Translations under genes and position numbers: made by a program | Notes under the pieces: generated by a model | Seen by the model: only the letters and a program-made list of their open reading frames with translations | What the model was told of the DNA's origin: nothing | Database searches by the model: none | Part shown: positions 16,788 through 25,460 of the stretch, piece by piece | Numbering within the stretch: the stretch's first letter is position 1 | Layout: every line of letters starts with the position of its first letter | From: Dehalococcoidia bacterium | GTDB taxonomy: Bacteria > Chloroflexota > Dehalococcoidia > SZUA-161 > SpSt-899 | Reading direction: 5' to 3' | Length of the DNA stretch: 46,237 nucleotides | NCBI GenBank assembly: GCA_028711995.1 | Contig: JAQTRE010000009.1 | Coordinates: 1-46,237 of the forward strand

Positions 16788-19076
16788 TCATTTGCTCTTC
16801 TTCTTCTTGACCAGCCCCTTCATGCCAACGCTCTCATACATCCTTAGCAGCGCAATGAGCCAGGAAAGTGTTGATTCTGCGCCCTGGTTCTGATTAACGC
16901 CGTAGTGCTCAAGGCCATCACAGCACCCGCCAGTCTCGAAATTGTATATGTTCGTATTGACATCATTTTGCCCCATGAACCAGCCAAAGCAGTGTTCCGC
17001 TTCCTCGTGCCATTTCTTATCGCCCGTTATGAGGTAGGCATCCACACAGGCATCAATGAGATTCATCGCCTCGGCGGGTTGCTGACCGAAATTGGCTTTT
17101 TCACCGTTGCGCCGATACCATCCGGCATTGCCGATGATGCTCAGGTGGCCATCTTTGTGAGTCTGTATCTGTAGCAGCCACTCAAGAATCCTGAGCCCTG
17201 CCTCCAGCATTTTGGGGTCCGGTATCGCCTGTCCGGCAACTATCAGTGCGTGGGGGAGTTTTGCATTGGCGTAAGTGATGATGTCCTCGCACCATAACCA
17301 TCCGTCATCGCCATTGTTGCTGAAGAGTGCAAACAACTTCTGAGCCAACTGGGCTCTGAGCTTTCTGGCATAGGAATCCCCCCCGTATTTTCTAAGGTAG
17401 GATTGCAGGCCGAGGATGGCAAATGCCCATGCCCGTGGCGATCTGAAATTCTCCATCACCTGCAGTCCATCGAGAAAACAAGACATGGCTGCATTTCTCA
17501 CGCTATCGTTCGGGGCATACTTGATGGCTACACCCAGAGACCACAGCGCCCGGGCATGCGAATCTTCACTCCCGCGCAGATCCAACCACCGCCTGTCATA
17601 CGACATGAAGTTTCGGAAAAAGTTATTCTCCCGATTGAAGGCATAACACAGAAAAGCCAGATATCTTTCCAACAGGGGCACGATTGTCTTATCTTTCTGA
17701 AGCGAGTAGTGGAGACACGCTGCCAGAAGCGCGCGGGCATTATCATCCACACAATAGCCGCTATCCAGATCCGGTATGTTGTATTTGGCATGCTGGATTA
17801 TCCCTGTGTCGTCCGTCATGGCTCTGAGATGGGAAAGGTTGATTTCCGGGAGTTCATTCAGCAGCTTATAGCTCTGCCGCGCAACTACAAGGTCTTTGGG
17901 GATAGGTTTCGAGCGGGCCAGGATATCGGTCATAAGGCTCAAGTACTGCCTGGCCACTTCCTTCCATGTCATTGACCTCCCGTGCTGGTATGCCGTAAAC
18001 CGCATCATGTTCCGCTCCTGGTCATTCTCCAGAAGTTCGATGATTCCCTCTGCCATCGCCTCCGGGTCGTTGAATGGCACAATCCTCCCGCGGCCTTCAG
18101 CAAGAAGCTCCTCTGCATGCCAGAAAGGCGTCGAGACCACCGGTGCACCCACCCCTACCGCATAGGACAACGTGCCGGAAGTGATCTGCTCCTTATTGGG
18201 ATAAGGGGCCACATAAACTTTTGCCGTCTGAAGATACTGCACCAGGGTATCAAGCGGCACAAAGTAGTTATGAAATAACACGTGCTCCCTCAAGCCTAGC
18301 CTGTTCACCAGTTGCTGCAGCCCATAGTGATAGGCATCACCATCGACCTCCCGGACATGCGGATGGGTCTGCCCGAGAATCACATAAACGGCCTCGGGAT
18401 GTTTGCTGATGATGGCAGGCATGGTCTCGATCATGGTTTCTATTCCCTTACCTGGACCCAGGAGCCCAAAGGTAAGAATGATATCCTTACCTTTCAGCCC
18501 GAACAGATCGTTGTATATGCCCGGTTGTTTAAAGGATACATCGGGGATTCCGTGAGGGATCAGAGCGATGCGAGAGGCTGGGATGCCGTAGACCTCAGTC
18601 AGGAAATCGATCGCCTTGTGAGTCATCACTACCAGGCGATCGGAATAATCAGCTATCTCCTCAATAATTACCCTTTGCTCAACGCTGGGTTGCTGAAGCA
18701 CCGTATGGAGGGTAGTGATGATCGGCATGTGGAGGGCCTTAAGTGCATGGAGAATATGAGACCCGGCGGGACCGCCGAATATCCCATATTCATGCTGGAG
18801 AACCGTTACCTCATACTGATTGACGTTGATATAGTCGGCCGCCCGGAAGTAATCCGCCTGGACATTTGCCCGAACGCTGAATTTCACCCGCTCCGGATAG
18901 TCGTACCCACCCGGTATATCGTTCATGGCAACCGCAACCACGTCCTGGTCATTTTTGAGCTCCATGGCCAGAGCATTGCAGATATCTGTGGTGAACGTGG
19001 CGATCCCGCACTGGCGCGGTAAATAGTTGCCGATCACTGCAATCTTGGAGATACTGCTGATTCTCTTGTGATTCAT
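16788..19076 (-). CDS. GT4 glycosyltransferase with C-terminal alpha-helical domain
   Basis: A protein of about 762 residues. Residues about 10-390 are a GT-B fold, family 4 glycosyltransferase: the N-terminal IAVIGNYLPRQCGIATFT loop, HEYGIFGG, the inter-domain IPHGIPD, ILTFGLLGPGKGIETM, and the nucleotide-sugar site SGTLSYAVGVGAPVVSTPF. Residues about 410-750 form a separate helical region (GYCVDDNARALLAACLHY, FFRNFMSYDRRW) resembling (alpha/alpha)6-barrel glycosidase-like domains; its activity is not assigned. ATG at 19076 with TAGGAG upstream is preferred, although a GTG one codon earlier is also possible. It probably builds a surface or storage glycan; donor and acceptor are unknown. Confidence 0.88.
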   Translation of the reverse strand: MNHKRISSISKIAVIGNYLPRQCGIATFTTDICNALAMELKNDQDVVAVAMNDIPGGYDYPERVKFSVRANVQADYFRAADYINVNQYEVTVLQHEYGIFGGPAGSHILHALKALHMPIITTLHTVLQQPSVEQRVIIEEIADYSDRLVVMTHKAIDFLTEVYGIPASRIALIPHGIPDVSFKQPGIYNDLFGLKGKDIILTFGLLGPGKGIETMIETMPAIISKHPEAVYVILGQTHPHVREVDGDAYHYGLQQLVNRLGLREHVLFHNYFVPLDTLVQYLQTAKVYVAPYPNKEQITSGTLSYAVGVGAPVVSTPFWHAEELLAEGRGRIVPFNDPEAMAEGIIELLENDQERNMMRFTAYQHGRSMTWKEVARQYLSLMTDILARSKPIPKDLVVARQSYKLLNELPEINLSHLRAMTDDTGIIQHAKYNIPDLDSGYCVDDNARALLAACLHYSLQKDKTIVPLLERYLAFLCYAFNRENNFFRNFMSYDRRWLDLRGSEDSHARALWSLGVAIKYAPNDSVRNAAMSCFLDGLQVMENFRSPRAWAFAILGLQSYLRKYGGDSYARKLRAQLAQKLFALFSNNGDDGWLWCEDIITYANAKLPHALIVAGQAIPDPKMLEAGLRILEWLLQIQTHKDGHLSIIGNAGWYRRNGEKANFGQQPAEAMNLIDACVDAYLITGDKKWHEEAEHCFGWFMGQNDVNTNIYNFETGGCCDGLEHYGVNQNQGAESTLSWLIALLRMYESVGMKGLVKKKKSK

Positions 19077-19109
19077 CACGCATCAGACTCCTACACCTGA
19101 AATCTATCC

Positions 19110-19275
19110 CCTCCCTTCGCAGAGCGATCAAATAGTCTCCCTCGCCCCCTCGATCCCCCTCTCCCGTCAACGGAAAAGGGGGAAGAGAAAGACATTTGGG
19201 GGACACCCCCAAACCCCCGGAAGGAAAGTATCCCTTCACCCTCTTTCACGGAGGGCGATCACAGAGGATCGCCCC
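19110..19275 (+). repeat. Dispersed intergenic repeat, copy C, with adjoining palindrome
   Basis: The copy contains CGCCCCCTCGATCCCCCTC and GGGGGACACCCCCAAACCCC followed by an imperfect GAAGG/CCTTC hairpin. Immediately after it lies a perfect 8-bp palindrome, GGGCGATC-ACAGAG-GATCGCCC (19253-19274); a degenerate relative sits at 26703-26725. It occupies the region upstream of the GT4 gene and may hold its leader. Confidence 0.7.
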
Positions 19276-19338
19276 TACGGATAACTGATCACTGAATTCA
19301 GATCTCTGCCGTCACCAAACTCGCGACAGGCCTTTGAG

Positions 19339-19839
19339 ATGCGCCGGAATTACAAAACAAGGCCCATTTATAAACAGAGTTTACAACTGCAAGGTGTGAA
19401 TGGTCAAGCTGATGAAACCCAACCTCCCAACCACACAATATCTGGGCGCTTTCCCCACAGGCCCTCCGAGCCCACAGGTGAAACGCTGAAAGGCACTGTG
19501 CAATTTCTCAAAGAGAAGGGCGCTGATCTTGCCGTATGCTTTGACGGGGATGCGGATCGCGTTGTCTTCTGCGATCGGGACGGATTCCTGGGATTCAATG
19601 AAATGGTTTCCTTTATCTCATGGCTCATGGCCAGAGAGGCGGCAAAAAGACTGTGGCCGCGACCATTGAAGTGGGAAGCATTCTCGATCTCGCGCTCGCA
19701 GAACTGGGCGCAAAGGTGGTGCGGGAAAAAGTTGGGGATGTGCGTCATAACCGAGTCCACTCAGGAATCGATGTCAAAAGCGCTTCTGGATAAGGGTGTA
19801 CAACTTGTGGAAGAGATGGTAAATGGGATGACGCTATAG
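19339..19839 (+). pseudogene. Phosphohexosamine/phosphomannose mutase remnant
   Basis: An internal fragment of an alpha-D-phosphohexomutase (GlmM/ManB type). GRFPHRPSEPTGETL is the end of domain 1, and CFDGDADRVVF contains the magnesium-binding DGDADR loop. After about 19640 the match continues in another frame (KKTVAATIEVGSILDLALAEL), proving a frameshift, and stops soon afterwards. About 150 of about 450 residues remain; the catalytic serine domain and the C-terminal domain are lost. It lies convergent to glmS, as if an old glm cluster partner had decayed. The first ~65 bases have no family match. Confidence 0.8.
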
Positions 19840-19866
19840 ATCTCCGAATTCGGACGTATTGCTCCC

Positions 19867-21666
19867 CTACGGCACCGTCACGCTCTTGGCCAGATTGGCA
19901 GGCAGGTCAATGGGGCAGCCTCTCTCTTTGGCGGCATAATAGGCCAGAAGCTGCAGCGCCACCGAGTTCACAAACGGCGAAAACAGGGGATCGACCTTGG
20001 GGACTCGGATAACGGCATCCACAAACGGGTCGATATCTCTATCCCCCTCCTCGGCCAGGGCAATGACCTGCGGTCCTCTGGCTTTGATCTCCCTGATGCT
20101 GGTCAGCATAGGCTGATAGGTGTCATCCCTGGCGGTAATGGCAACCACCGGCGTATTGGCACGAAGGAGCGCAAAGGGCCCATGTTTGAGTTCCCCGGCA
20201 GCATAGGCTTCGGCATGGATATAGGAAATCTCTTTCAATTTCAGCGCCCCTTCCATGGCTACCGGATAATTGATCCCCCGGCCAACATAGAAGGCGTTAT
20301 CATACCGGGATAGCTCTTTGCCATACCGGGCAATCACTTCCTCGTTGTCCAGCACTCGCTGTACTTTGGAAGGCAAGAACTTCAGTTCCTCGATCAGCCT
20401 TCTATAATCCTTGATATCCAGAACACTGGTCGGGGCAAAGGATAGGGCTAATAAGTACAGTGTAGTCAATTGAGTCAAGAAGGTTTTGGTGGCAGCCACT
20501 CCGATCTCCGGCCCCGAGTAAGTGTAGAATACCTGATCGGCAATACGAGTAACGCTGCTTCCCTGAACGTTGGTGATTCCCGTAGTTAAACATCCAAGCC
20601 CCTTTGCTTTTTGAAGGGCTCGCAGCGTATCGGTGGTTTCTCCCGATTGGGTGATCCCCAATACCCACGTCTTGTTCAGCGCCATCTCACAATGATTGAA
20701 TTCGGAAGCGATCTTCGCCCTCACAGGAATCTTACAGAGTTTCTCGAAAATGTATTCTCCAATCAATCCGGCATGGTAAGAGGTTCCGCAAGCCACTATG
20801 AGGGCGTCTTTCAGACTTCCTTTTTGCCTCTTGGCCATTTCCAGTTTCACCACAGGCTCGATGAATGAGATGTGGCCCTTGAGAGTACTTTCAATGGCCT
20901 TGGGCTGTTCGTGGATCTCTTTGAGCATGAAATGCTCATACCCGGACTTCTGCGCTTCCTCCACACTCCAGGGAACCGTCTGTTCATCCCGCCGCACCTT
21001 TTTGCCGTTATTGGTAATGATAATATTCCTGTCTGATATAACGCCGAGATCGCCATCTTCCAGATAGATCACCTTGTTGGTATAATCCAGCAAGGCCGCC
21101 ACATCGGAAGCCACAAAATTCTCCTTGTCTCCCACCCCAATGACCAATGGGCTCTCTCTCTTGGCTAACACAAGCTCCTTGTGCCCTTCTGCCAGCACTA
21201 CAATGGCATAGGTGCCCGTTACGCACATCAAAGCCATGGATACTGCTTCTTCCAGATTACCCTGGTAATACTTCTCTATCAGGTGAGCAATGACCTCAGT
21301 ATCGGTATCCGAACTAAACTTGTGCCCTTCCCCGATCAACTCTTCTCTGAGTTTCTGAAAATTCTCGATAACCCCATTGTGAACCACAGCAATCTTGCCG
21401 CTGCAATCGACGTGAGGATGAGCATTGGCAACAGTTACTCCCCCATGAGTGGCCCACCGAGTATGACCGATTCCTATATTTCCCTGGCCGATGGAGATAT
21501 TCTTCTCGAAATCCACCACCCGTCCCACATCCTTTTGCAGAATGAGTCTATTGCCCAGAGTAGCGATACCGCAGGAATCATAGCCTCGATACTCCAGTCT
21601 CTTGAGGGATTCCAGCAGGACCGGCTGGGCTTCCCTGTAGCCGGCGTATCCAACAATACCACACAT
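19867..21666 (-). CDS. glmS: Glutamine-fructose-6-phosphate aminotransferase (isomerising)
   Basis: Makes glucosamine-6-phosphate from fructose-6-phosphate and glutamine, the first step to UDP-GlcNAc. The 599 residues are full length. The N-terminal Ntn glutaminase domain begins MCGIVGYAG with catalytic Cys2 and has GHTRWATHG. Two SIS domains (about 280-420 and 450-590) bind the sugar phosphate (ACGTSYHAG, LGITQSGETTDT). The C-terminus ends DLPANLAKSVTVP, typical of the family, with the active-site lysine. The start lies one base after the stop of the upstream nucleotidyltransferase gene, so they are translationally coupled. I saw no glmS ribozyme sequence between them. Confidence 0.98.
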   Translation of the reverse strand: MCGIVGYAGYREAQPVLLESLKRLEYRGYDSCGIATLGNRLILQKDVGRVVDFEKNISIGQGNIGIGHTRWATHGGVTVANAHPHVDCSGKIAVVHNGVIENFQKLREELIGEGHKFSSDTDTEVIAHLIEKYYQGNLEEAVSMALMCVTGTYAIVVLAEGHKELVLAKRESPLVIGVGDKENFVASDVAALLDYTNKVIYLEDGDLGVISDRNIIITNNGKKVRRDEQTVPWSVEEAQKSGYEHFMLKEIHEQPKAIESTLKGHISFIEPVVKLEMAKRQKGSLKDALIVACGTSYHAGLIGEYIFEKLCKIPVRAKIASEFNHCEMALNKTWVLGITQSGETTDTLRALQKAKGLGCLTTGITNVQGSSVTRIADQVFYTYSGPEIGVAATKTFLTQLTTLYLLALSFAPTSVLDIKDYRRLIEELKFLPSKVQRVLDNEEVIARYGKELSRYDNAFYVGRGINYPVAMEGALKLKEISYIHAEAYAAGELKHGPFALLRANTPVVAITARDDTYQPMLTSIREIKARGPQVIALAEEGDRDIDPFVDAVIRVPKVDPLFSPFVNSVALQLLAYYAAKERGCPIDLPANLAKSVTVP

Positions 21667-21667
21667 G

Positions 21668-22855
21668 CTATATCACCAAACTTCCATCAGGAATATTCTG
21701 ACGGATTACCTTCATTGACTTGATCCGGCAGTGATTGCCGACGACGACTCCGGGTTCGACAACAACGTTATCCCCCAGATCGGAGTAGCCCCCGATGATG
21801 GCTCCCATTTTGACTCGCTGATGTTCATCCTCAACGAGCACGCTGGTTTCTCTACTGCAGGCTGAGAAATGGTTCCTGATGATGACTCCGGGGGCAATTA
21901 CCGTATCCTGCAATGATGAGTTTGCCCCTATGGTCACATTGTCCCCAATAGCGCTATTCCCCACGATGCTGAAGGGCGAAATGAAGACATTCTTTCCGAT
22001 GCTGGTAGAGGGGAAAATGCACACTCCGGGTCCAATCTCACACCCCTCACCAATCACCACCGGCCCCACGATGTAACTGTTCGATCTGATAACCGTTCGA
22101 TCTCCAACAGAGACCAGTCCCTTTACCGTTACGCCATCCTCTATAACGCCACCCAGGCTGGGAGAAATCCCGCCCAGAATCAGATTGTTCAACTCCAATA
22201 TATCCCAGGGATAGACTGCATCCAGCCACGTCCCTCGTGTTTCCTGGGCCATGATATCGCACCCCTGGTTTATCATTTTCTGAAGAACGGCGGGTAAGTT
22301 TACCTCATCCCCGATAAAACTGAAAACCTCCTTGTTAAGGGCATATGTCCCGGTGTTTACCAGGCTGCTGACCTTTTTAGAAGGCTCTTCGATAATCTCT
22401 TTCACCCTGCCGTCACGCACCATTACCACCCCATATTTCGATATATCATCCTGGGCCCTTATAAGCACCGTGTTCGACTGAGCATTGACCAGCGGTGCAA
22501 TGGAGTCCGGACTGATGATATTATCGCCGGCAACGACAAGGAATCGATCATCGGCTACACCCCTGGCTTGCTCCAAGGCATGCGCCGTGCCTAACTGATG
22601 AGGCTGAATGACATACTCGATGTCCACGCCGAATTCTTTTCCGGAGGCAAAATAGTCCTGTACATGTTCCTTGCGATACCCCACAACCATCACAACACGG
22701 CGAACACCGTTCTGGGCAAGAGCCTCGACAACATATTGGAGGATGGGTTTTCCGGCTATAGGCAACATCACCTTGGGCATCAGTTTAGTGAATGGCTTCA
22801 ACCTCTGCCCTTCACCGGCGGCAAGAATGATGGCCTGAGTTATCCTTTTTTCCAT
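21668..22855 (-). CDS. Sugar-1-phosphate nucleotidyltransferase / left-handed beta-helix acyltransferase (GlmU-like)
   Basis: A 395-residue bifunctional-type protein. Residues about 5-230 are a nucleotidyltransferase with the signature LAAGEGQRLKPFTKLMPK and a VVAGDN metal-binding turn. Residues about 250-395 are hexapeptide repeats (VGDRTVIRSNSYIVGPV and onwards) forming a left-handed beta helix. This layout matches archaeal-type GlmU (glucosamine-1-phosphate acetyltransferase plus UTP uridylyltransferase). It is immediately upstream of glmS and downstream of a paralogue. Whether both paralogues use glucosamine-1-phosphate, or this one makes another NDP-sugar, cannot be decided from sequence. 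Confidence 0.88.
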   Translation of the reverse strand: MEKRITQAIILAAGEGQRLKPFTKLMPKVMLPIAGKPILQYVVEALAQNGVRRVVMVVGYRKEHVQDYFASGKEFGVDIEYVIQPHQLGTAHALEQARGVADDRFLVVAGDNIISPDSIAPLVNAQSNTVLIRAQDDISKYGVVMVRDGRVKEIIEEPSKKVSSLVNTGTYALNKEVFSFIGDEVNLPAVLQKMINQGCDIMAQETRGTWLDAVYPWDILELNNLILGGISPSLGGVIEDGVTVKGLVSVGDRTVIRSNSYIVGPVVIGEGCEIGPGVCIFPSTSIGKNVFISPFSIVGNSAIGDNVTIGANSSLQDTVIAPGVIIRNHFSACSRETSVLVEDEHQRVKMGAIIGGYSDLGDNVVVEPGVVVGNHCRIKSMKVIRQNIPDGSLVI

Positions 22856-22969
22856 GTATCACATCTCCGTTAGACGAATTGGTGAGCCATCGAGGTTCCT
22901 TGGCAGGGCATGTAAAAGTCTGACTCAACCCCCGATCCAGGTAGAAGGAAGGCCCACTGCGCGCACTCG

Positions 22970-23035
22970 TTGGGGAAACTTTTGCGAAGGGACACCCCCA
23001 GGCACCCGGAAGGAGGATTATTTCTCCTTTTTTCA
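22970..23035 (+). repeat. Dispersed intergenic repeat, copy D
   Basis: A divergent copy: GGGACACCCCCAGGCACCCGG followed by the hairpin AAGGAG-GATTATTT-CTCCTT (23010-23029) and a T-run. It separates the two minus-strand GlmU-like genes. On the plus strand it looks like a terminator; on the minus strand the same hairpin would be in the inter-cistronic mRNA. Confidence 0.6.
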
Positions 23036-23043
23036 ACAGCCTG

Positions 23044-24246
23044 CTAGAAAATCCTTGCCCTGGGACGAATCATCCCTCTAGCTACCATTCCCGGACCGAC
23101 AATGGTATCATTTCCGATGCTGCATCCGACATTCAAAGAGCAATTGATGCCGGTCTGCACCCCATCTCCAAGGATGGCTCCCAGTTTGCGCCGGCCGGTA
23201 TCGATGCCGCCCACTTGTACGTTGCGCTTATTCAATTTCAAGTTGGCTACTTTGGTGCCGGCGCCAAGATTGCAATTCTCCCCGATGATACTGTCCCCGA
23301 CGTAGCTCAGATGGGGGATCTTGGTATTGTTCATGATGATGGAGTTTTTCACTTCAACCGCCGCACCGATATGACACCGATCTCCGATTGCCGTGCTGGG
23401 GCGAATGTAGCAATTCGGTCCGATATCGCAGCCTTCACCGATGATTACCGGTCCCACAATATATGACCCTGATCTGATCACTGAGCCTTTGCCAACAGAT
23501 ACAAATCCTTTGAGGACGACGTTCTCTTCCACATCTCCCTCACTTCGCGATTCCAGTTCAGCCAGCAGCTCTTCATTAGCCTGGAGCAAGTCCCACGGGT
23601 AGCTGATATTGATCCATGAGCCGATCATCTGATAGGCAACCGGCACGCCTCTGTCAATCAATAACTGGAGGGAATCGGTCAGTTCGTATTCGCCTCTTGT
23701 CGATTTTGGCGTTTCGGAAATGGCTTCAAAAATTTCCGGGGTGAACCGGTAGAGGCCCGCGTTCACCAAATTCGAGGGGGGATTCTGAACCTTTTCGTGA
23801 ATTCGCCGCACTCTTTGTTCATCCACTTCCACCACACCCATATCGGCGGTATCTTTCAATTCGATGAGGCTCATCTTGTTCGCATCTCCGGCGATGGCCT
23901 CGCGGATGAATTCACTCTTGATGACGGCATCGCCGTTGGCCAGCAGAAAATGGGGGCCCACCAGGTTCTTGATGGTGGCCACTGCATCGGCAGTCCCCGT
24001 TTGCTTTCGCTGTGTGGCATATTCGATCTTCAGACCCCACCGCTCGCCGTCTCCAAAATAGTCTCGTATAGCCTGATCGAAGTAGCCCACCACAAACACG
24101 ATTTCTGTTATACCGGACTGCTTGATCTCCAAAATCACGTGTTCCAGTATCGGCTTGCCTGCGATAGGCACCATGACCTTGGGCCTGGTATAAGTGAGGG
24201 GATGCATCCGTTTCCCTTCACCAGCGGCCAGGATGACTGCTTTCAT
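23044..24246 (-). CDS. Bifunctional GlmU-like nucleotidyltransferase/acetyltransferase
   Basis: A 400-residue paralogue of the next gene downstream. The nucleotidyltransferase domain (about 1-235) begins MKAVILAAGEGKRMHPLTY and has LLANGDAV. The left-handed beta helix (about 245-400) includes IGAAVEVKNSIIM, HLSYVGDSIIGENCNLGAGT and KLGAILGDGVQTGIN, close to the GlmU acetyltransferase active-site region (the KNS and HLSYVGDS motifs). Of the two paralogues this is the better candidate for authentic GlmU activity making UDP-GlcNAc. It heads the operon with the second paralogue and glmS. An extended -10 promoter and a possible 9-codon leader ORF precede it. Confidence 0.9.
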   Translation of the reverse strand: MKAVILAAGEGKRMHPLTYTRPKVMVPIAGKPILEHVILEIKQSGITEIVFVVGYFDQAIRDYFGDGERWGLKIEYATQRKQTGTADAVATIKNLVGPHFLLANGDAVIKSEFIREAIAGDANKMSLIELKDTADMGVVEVDEQRVRRIHEKVQNPPSNLVNAGLYRFTPEIFEAISETPKSTRGEYELTDSLQLLIDRGVPVAYQMIGSWINISYPWDLLQANEELLAELESRSEGDVEENVVLKGFVSVGKGSVIRSGSYIVGPVIIGEGCDIGPNCYIRPSTAIGDRCHIGAAVEVKNSIIMNNTKIPHLSYVGDSIIGENCNLGAGTKVANLKLNKRNVQVGGIDTGRRKLGAILGDGVQTGINCSLNVGCSIGNDTIVGPGMVARGMIRPRARIF

Positions 24247-24272
24247 TGCTGCTTTGCCCCGGATACTTTCAA
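24243..24272 (-). promoter_or_regulatory. Possible 9-codon leader ORF overlapping the GlmU-like start
   Basis: AAAGGAG lies seven bases before a TTG that opens a 9-codon frame (MKVSGAKQQ) whose TGA overlaps the ATG of the 400-residue gene (ATGA). The downstream ATG itself lacks a close Shine-Dalgarno, so coupling through the leader would explain its translation. It is too short to judge by composition. Confidence 0.35.
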
Positions 24273-24313
24273 TCGGATTCTCCTTTGGCGTGAATTCATG
24301 CTGTTTGAGCTAT

Positions 24314-24322
24314 TATAGCAGG
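24314..24322 (-). promoter_or_regulatory. Extended -10 promoter (TGCTATAAT) for the glm block
   Basis: On the minus strand TGCTATAAT is a perfect TATAAT with an extended-10 TG. No good -35 is present, which is usual for extended -10 promoters. A start near 24307 would give about 60 bases of leader. Confidence 0.55.
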
Positions 24323-24378
24323 GAATGGGCATTTCGACTACTGAACCAACGATCAGGCCAAAAGGACTATCCGGTCAC

Positions 24379-24406
24379 TTGACAAACAGGAGCATTAGGA
24401 TATCAT
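24379..24406 (+). promoter_or_regulatory. Sigma70-type promoter TTGACA-16-TATCAT for the exosortase operon
   Basis: A perfect -35 TTGACA (24379-24384), a 16-base spacer and TATCAT (24401-24406) point toward the exosortase genes. The predicted leader of about 190 bases passes through repeat copy E. It lies back to back with the glm promoter. Confidence 0.6.
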
Positions 24407-24437
24407 TGTAGCTAGGGAATCTCTCAATAAGTGTTAT

Positions 24438-24570
24438 CAACCCCCCTTCCCCCATTCTTGGAGGAAGGGAAGAGAATCTGGGGGACATCCTTCGACAAGC
24501 TCAGGACAGGCTCCCCAGCCCCCCGATCGCAGTCGAGGGTAGGCCCCCGGCAGGAGGCGTCCTGCGCCAC
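24438..24570 (+). repeat. Dispersed intergenic repeat, copy E, with a nested second repeat
   Basis: The family core (CCCCCTTCCCCCATTCTTGG, GGGGGACAT) is split by an inserted block containing CTTCGACAAGCTCAGGACAG, itself a typical dispersed intergenic sequence. The core resumes with CCCCCGG and the hairpin GCAGGA-GGCG-TCCTGC (24550-24565). It lies between the exosortase-operon promoter and the first gene. Confidence 0.65.
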
Positions 24571-24602
24571 AAGTGACGATTCGGCTAGAGTAAATTGATC
24601 TT

Positions 24603-25460
24603 ATGGATTTTCTGAGACGCTATTCCCTGATTCTGGGGCTCAGTACACTGATTGCCGTCATTGTGCTGTTGTTCTCCTCCTCCGATCTCTTCTTCTCCTC
24701 CGGGGCCACCTTCATCAGCACCGAGTTGAATAAGTCTTCCGGGAATGAGACTTTTGTAAAAACCCGGCTGGATATCGGCGACCCGGAGCACACCGCCCAA
24801 TTTCCGCTGCAGATGGGAGATTGGAGAGGCTACGATTACGATACCTCCCAATGGGAGGACTTACTGGGAACGAAAGTGATGCTGATGCGCGGATATACTC
24901 GCCCCGGCGTATACCAGCCCATCTTTTTCCTCATCTCACAATCGGCAACATCCACCAGCTTCCATCCGCCACGGGTATGCTATACGGCTCAGGGGTACAA
25001 CGTGCGAGAGCAGACCAAAGACCAGGTGATCGTCCCCGGGACGGATCTACTCGGCAAATCCGATGACATGATCATACCGGTTGAGAGGATGATCGTCACC
25101 AAAGACGATAAGGATGGGAACATCACCGAGCGACGGGTGGTCCTGCATTTCTTTGTGAAAGGCAACCAGTTCAAGACCAACACCATCACCTGGATCCGCA
25201 TGGAGGCGCTGTCGCCGCGAGAGGGATCTTACGAAGGCCAGCTCACCCTGGAAAAAGAGTTCCTCAGCCAGGCGATCCCGCTGATGTTTGCCTCTGCTCA
25301 GAAGGAGGATTGGAACCCGGTAATCGCCGATCTGGCCGATTGGGGAGTTGGCGGATACATCATCATCGTTCTTTTGCTTTCCATACCGCTTGCCCTTATC
25401 ATCTTCCCCAAAACCCCCTGGGGAAAACGCCCGGCCATCAAGCCCGAGCCTGAGCTATGA
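24603..25460 (+). CDS. EpsI-family exosortase-associated protein (DUF3485)
   Basis: A 285-residue protein with an N-terminal membrane anchor (about 8-28), a DUF3485/EpsI domain (about 55-235) and a second membrane helix near the C-terminus (about 244-265). The family hallmark is the His/Cys motif, here H121-PPRV-C126-Y. GDWRGYDY and MLMRGY also fit. EpsI-type proteins accompany or are fused to exosortases; their biochemical role is not settled, and the conserved His and Cys suggest catalysis. The extra C-terminal helix is atypical. The stop overlaps the exosortase ATG by four bases (ATGA), indicating coupled translation. No Shine-Dalgarno is obvious before the ATG. Confidence 0.85.
   Translation: MDFLRRYSLILGLSTLIAVIVLLFSSSDLFFSSGATFISTELNKSSGNETFVKTRLDIGDPEHTAQFPLQMGDWRGYDYDTSQWEDLLGTKVMLMRGYTRPGVYQPIFFLISQSATSTSFHPPRVCYTAQGYNVREQTKDQVIVPGTDLLGKSDDMIIPVERMIVTKDDKDGNITERRVVLHFFVKGNQFKTNTITWIRMEALSPREGSYEGQLTLEKEFLSQAIPLMFASAQKEDWNPVIADLADWGVGGYIIIVLLLSIPLALIIFPKTPWGKRPAIKPEPEL

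Noticed and set aside
21660-21690. glmS ribozyme upstream of glmS
   Set aside because: Only one base separates glmS from the preceding gene, and no ribozyme-like sequence is seen; such ribozymes are mainly in Firmicutes.
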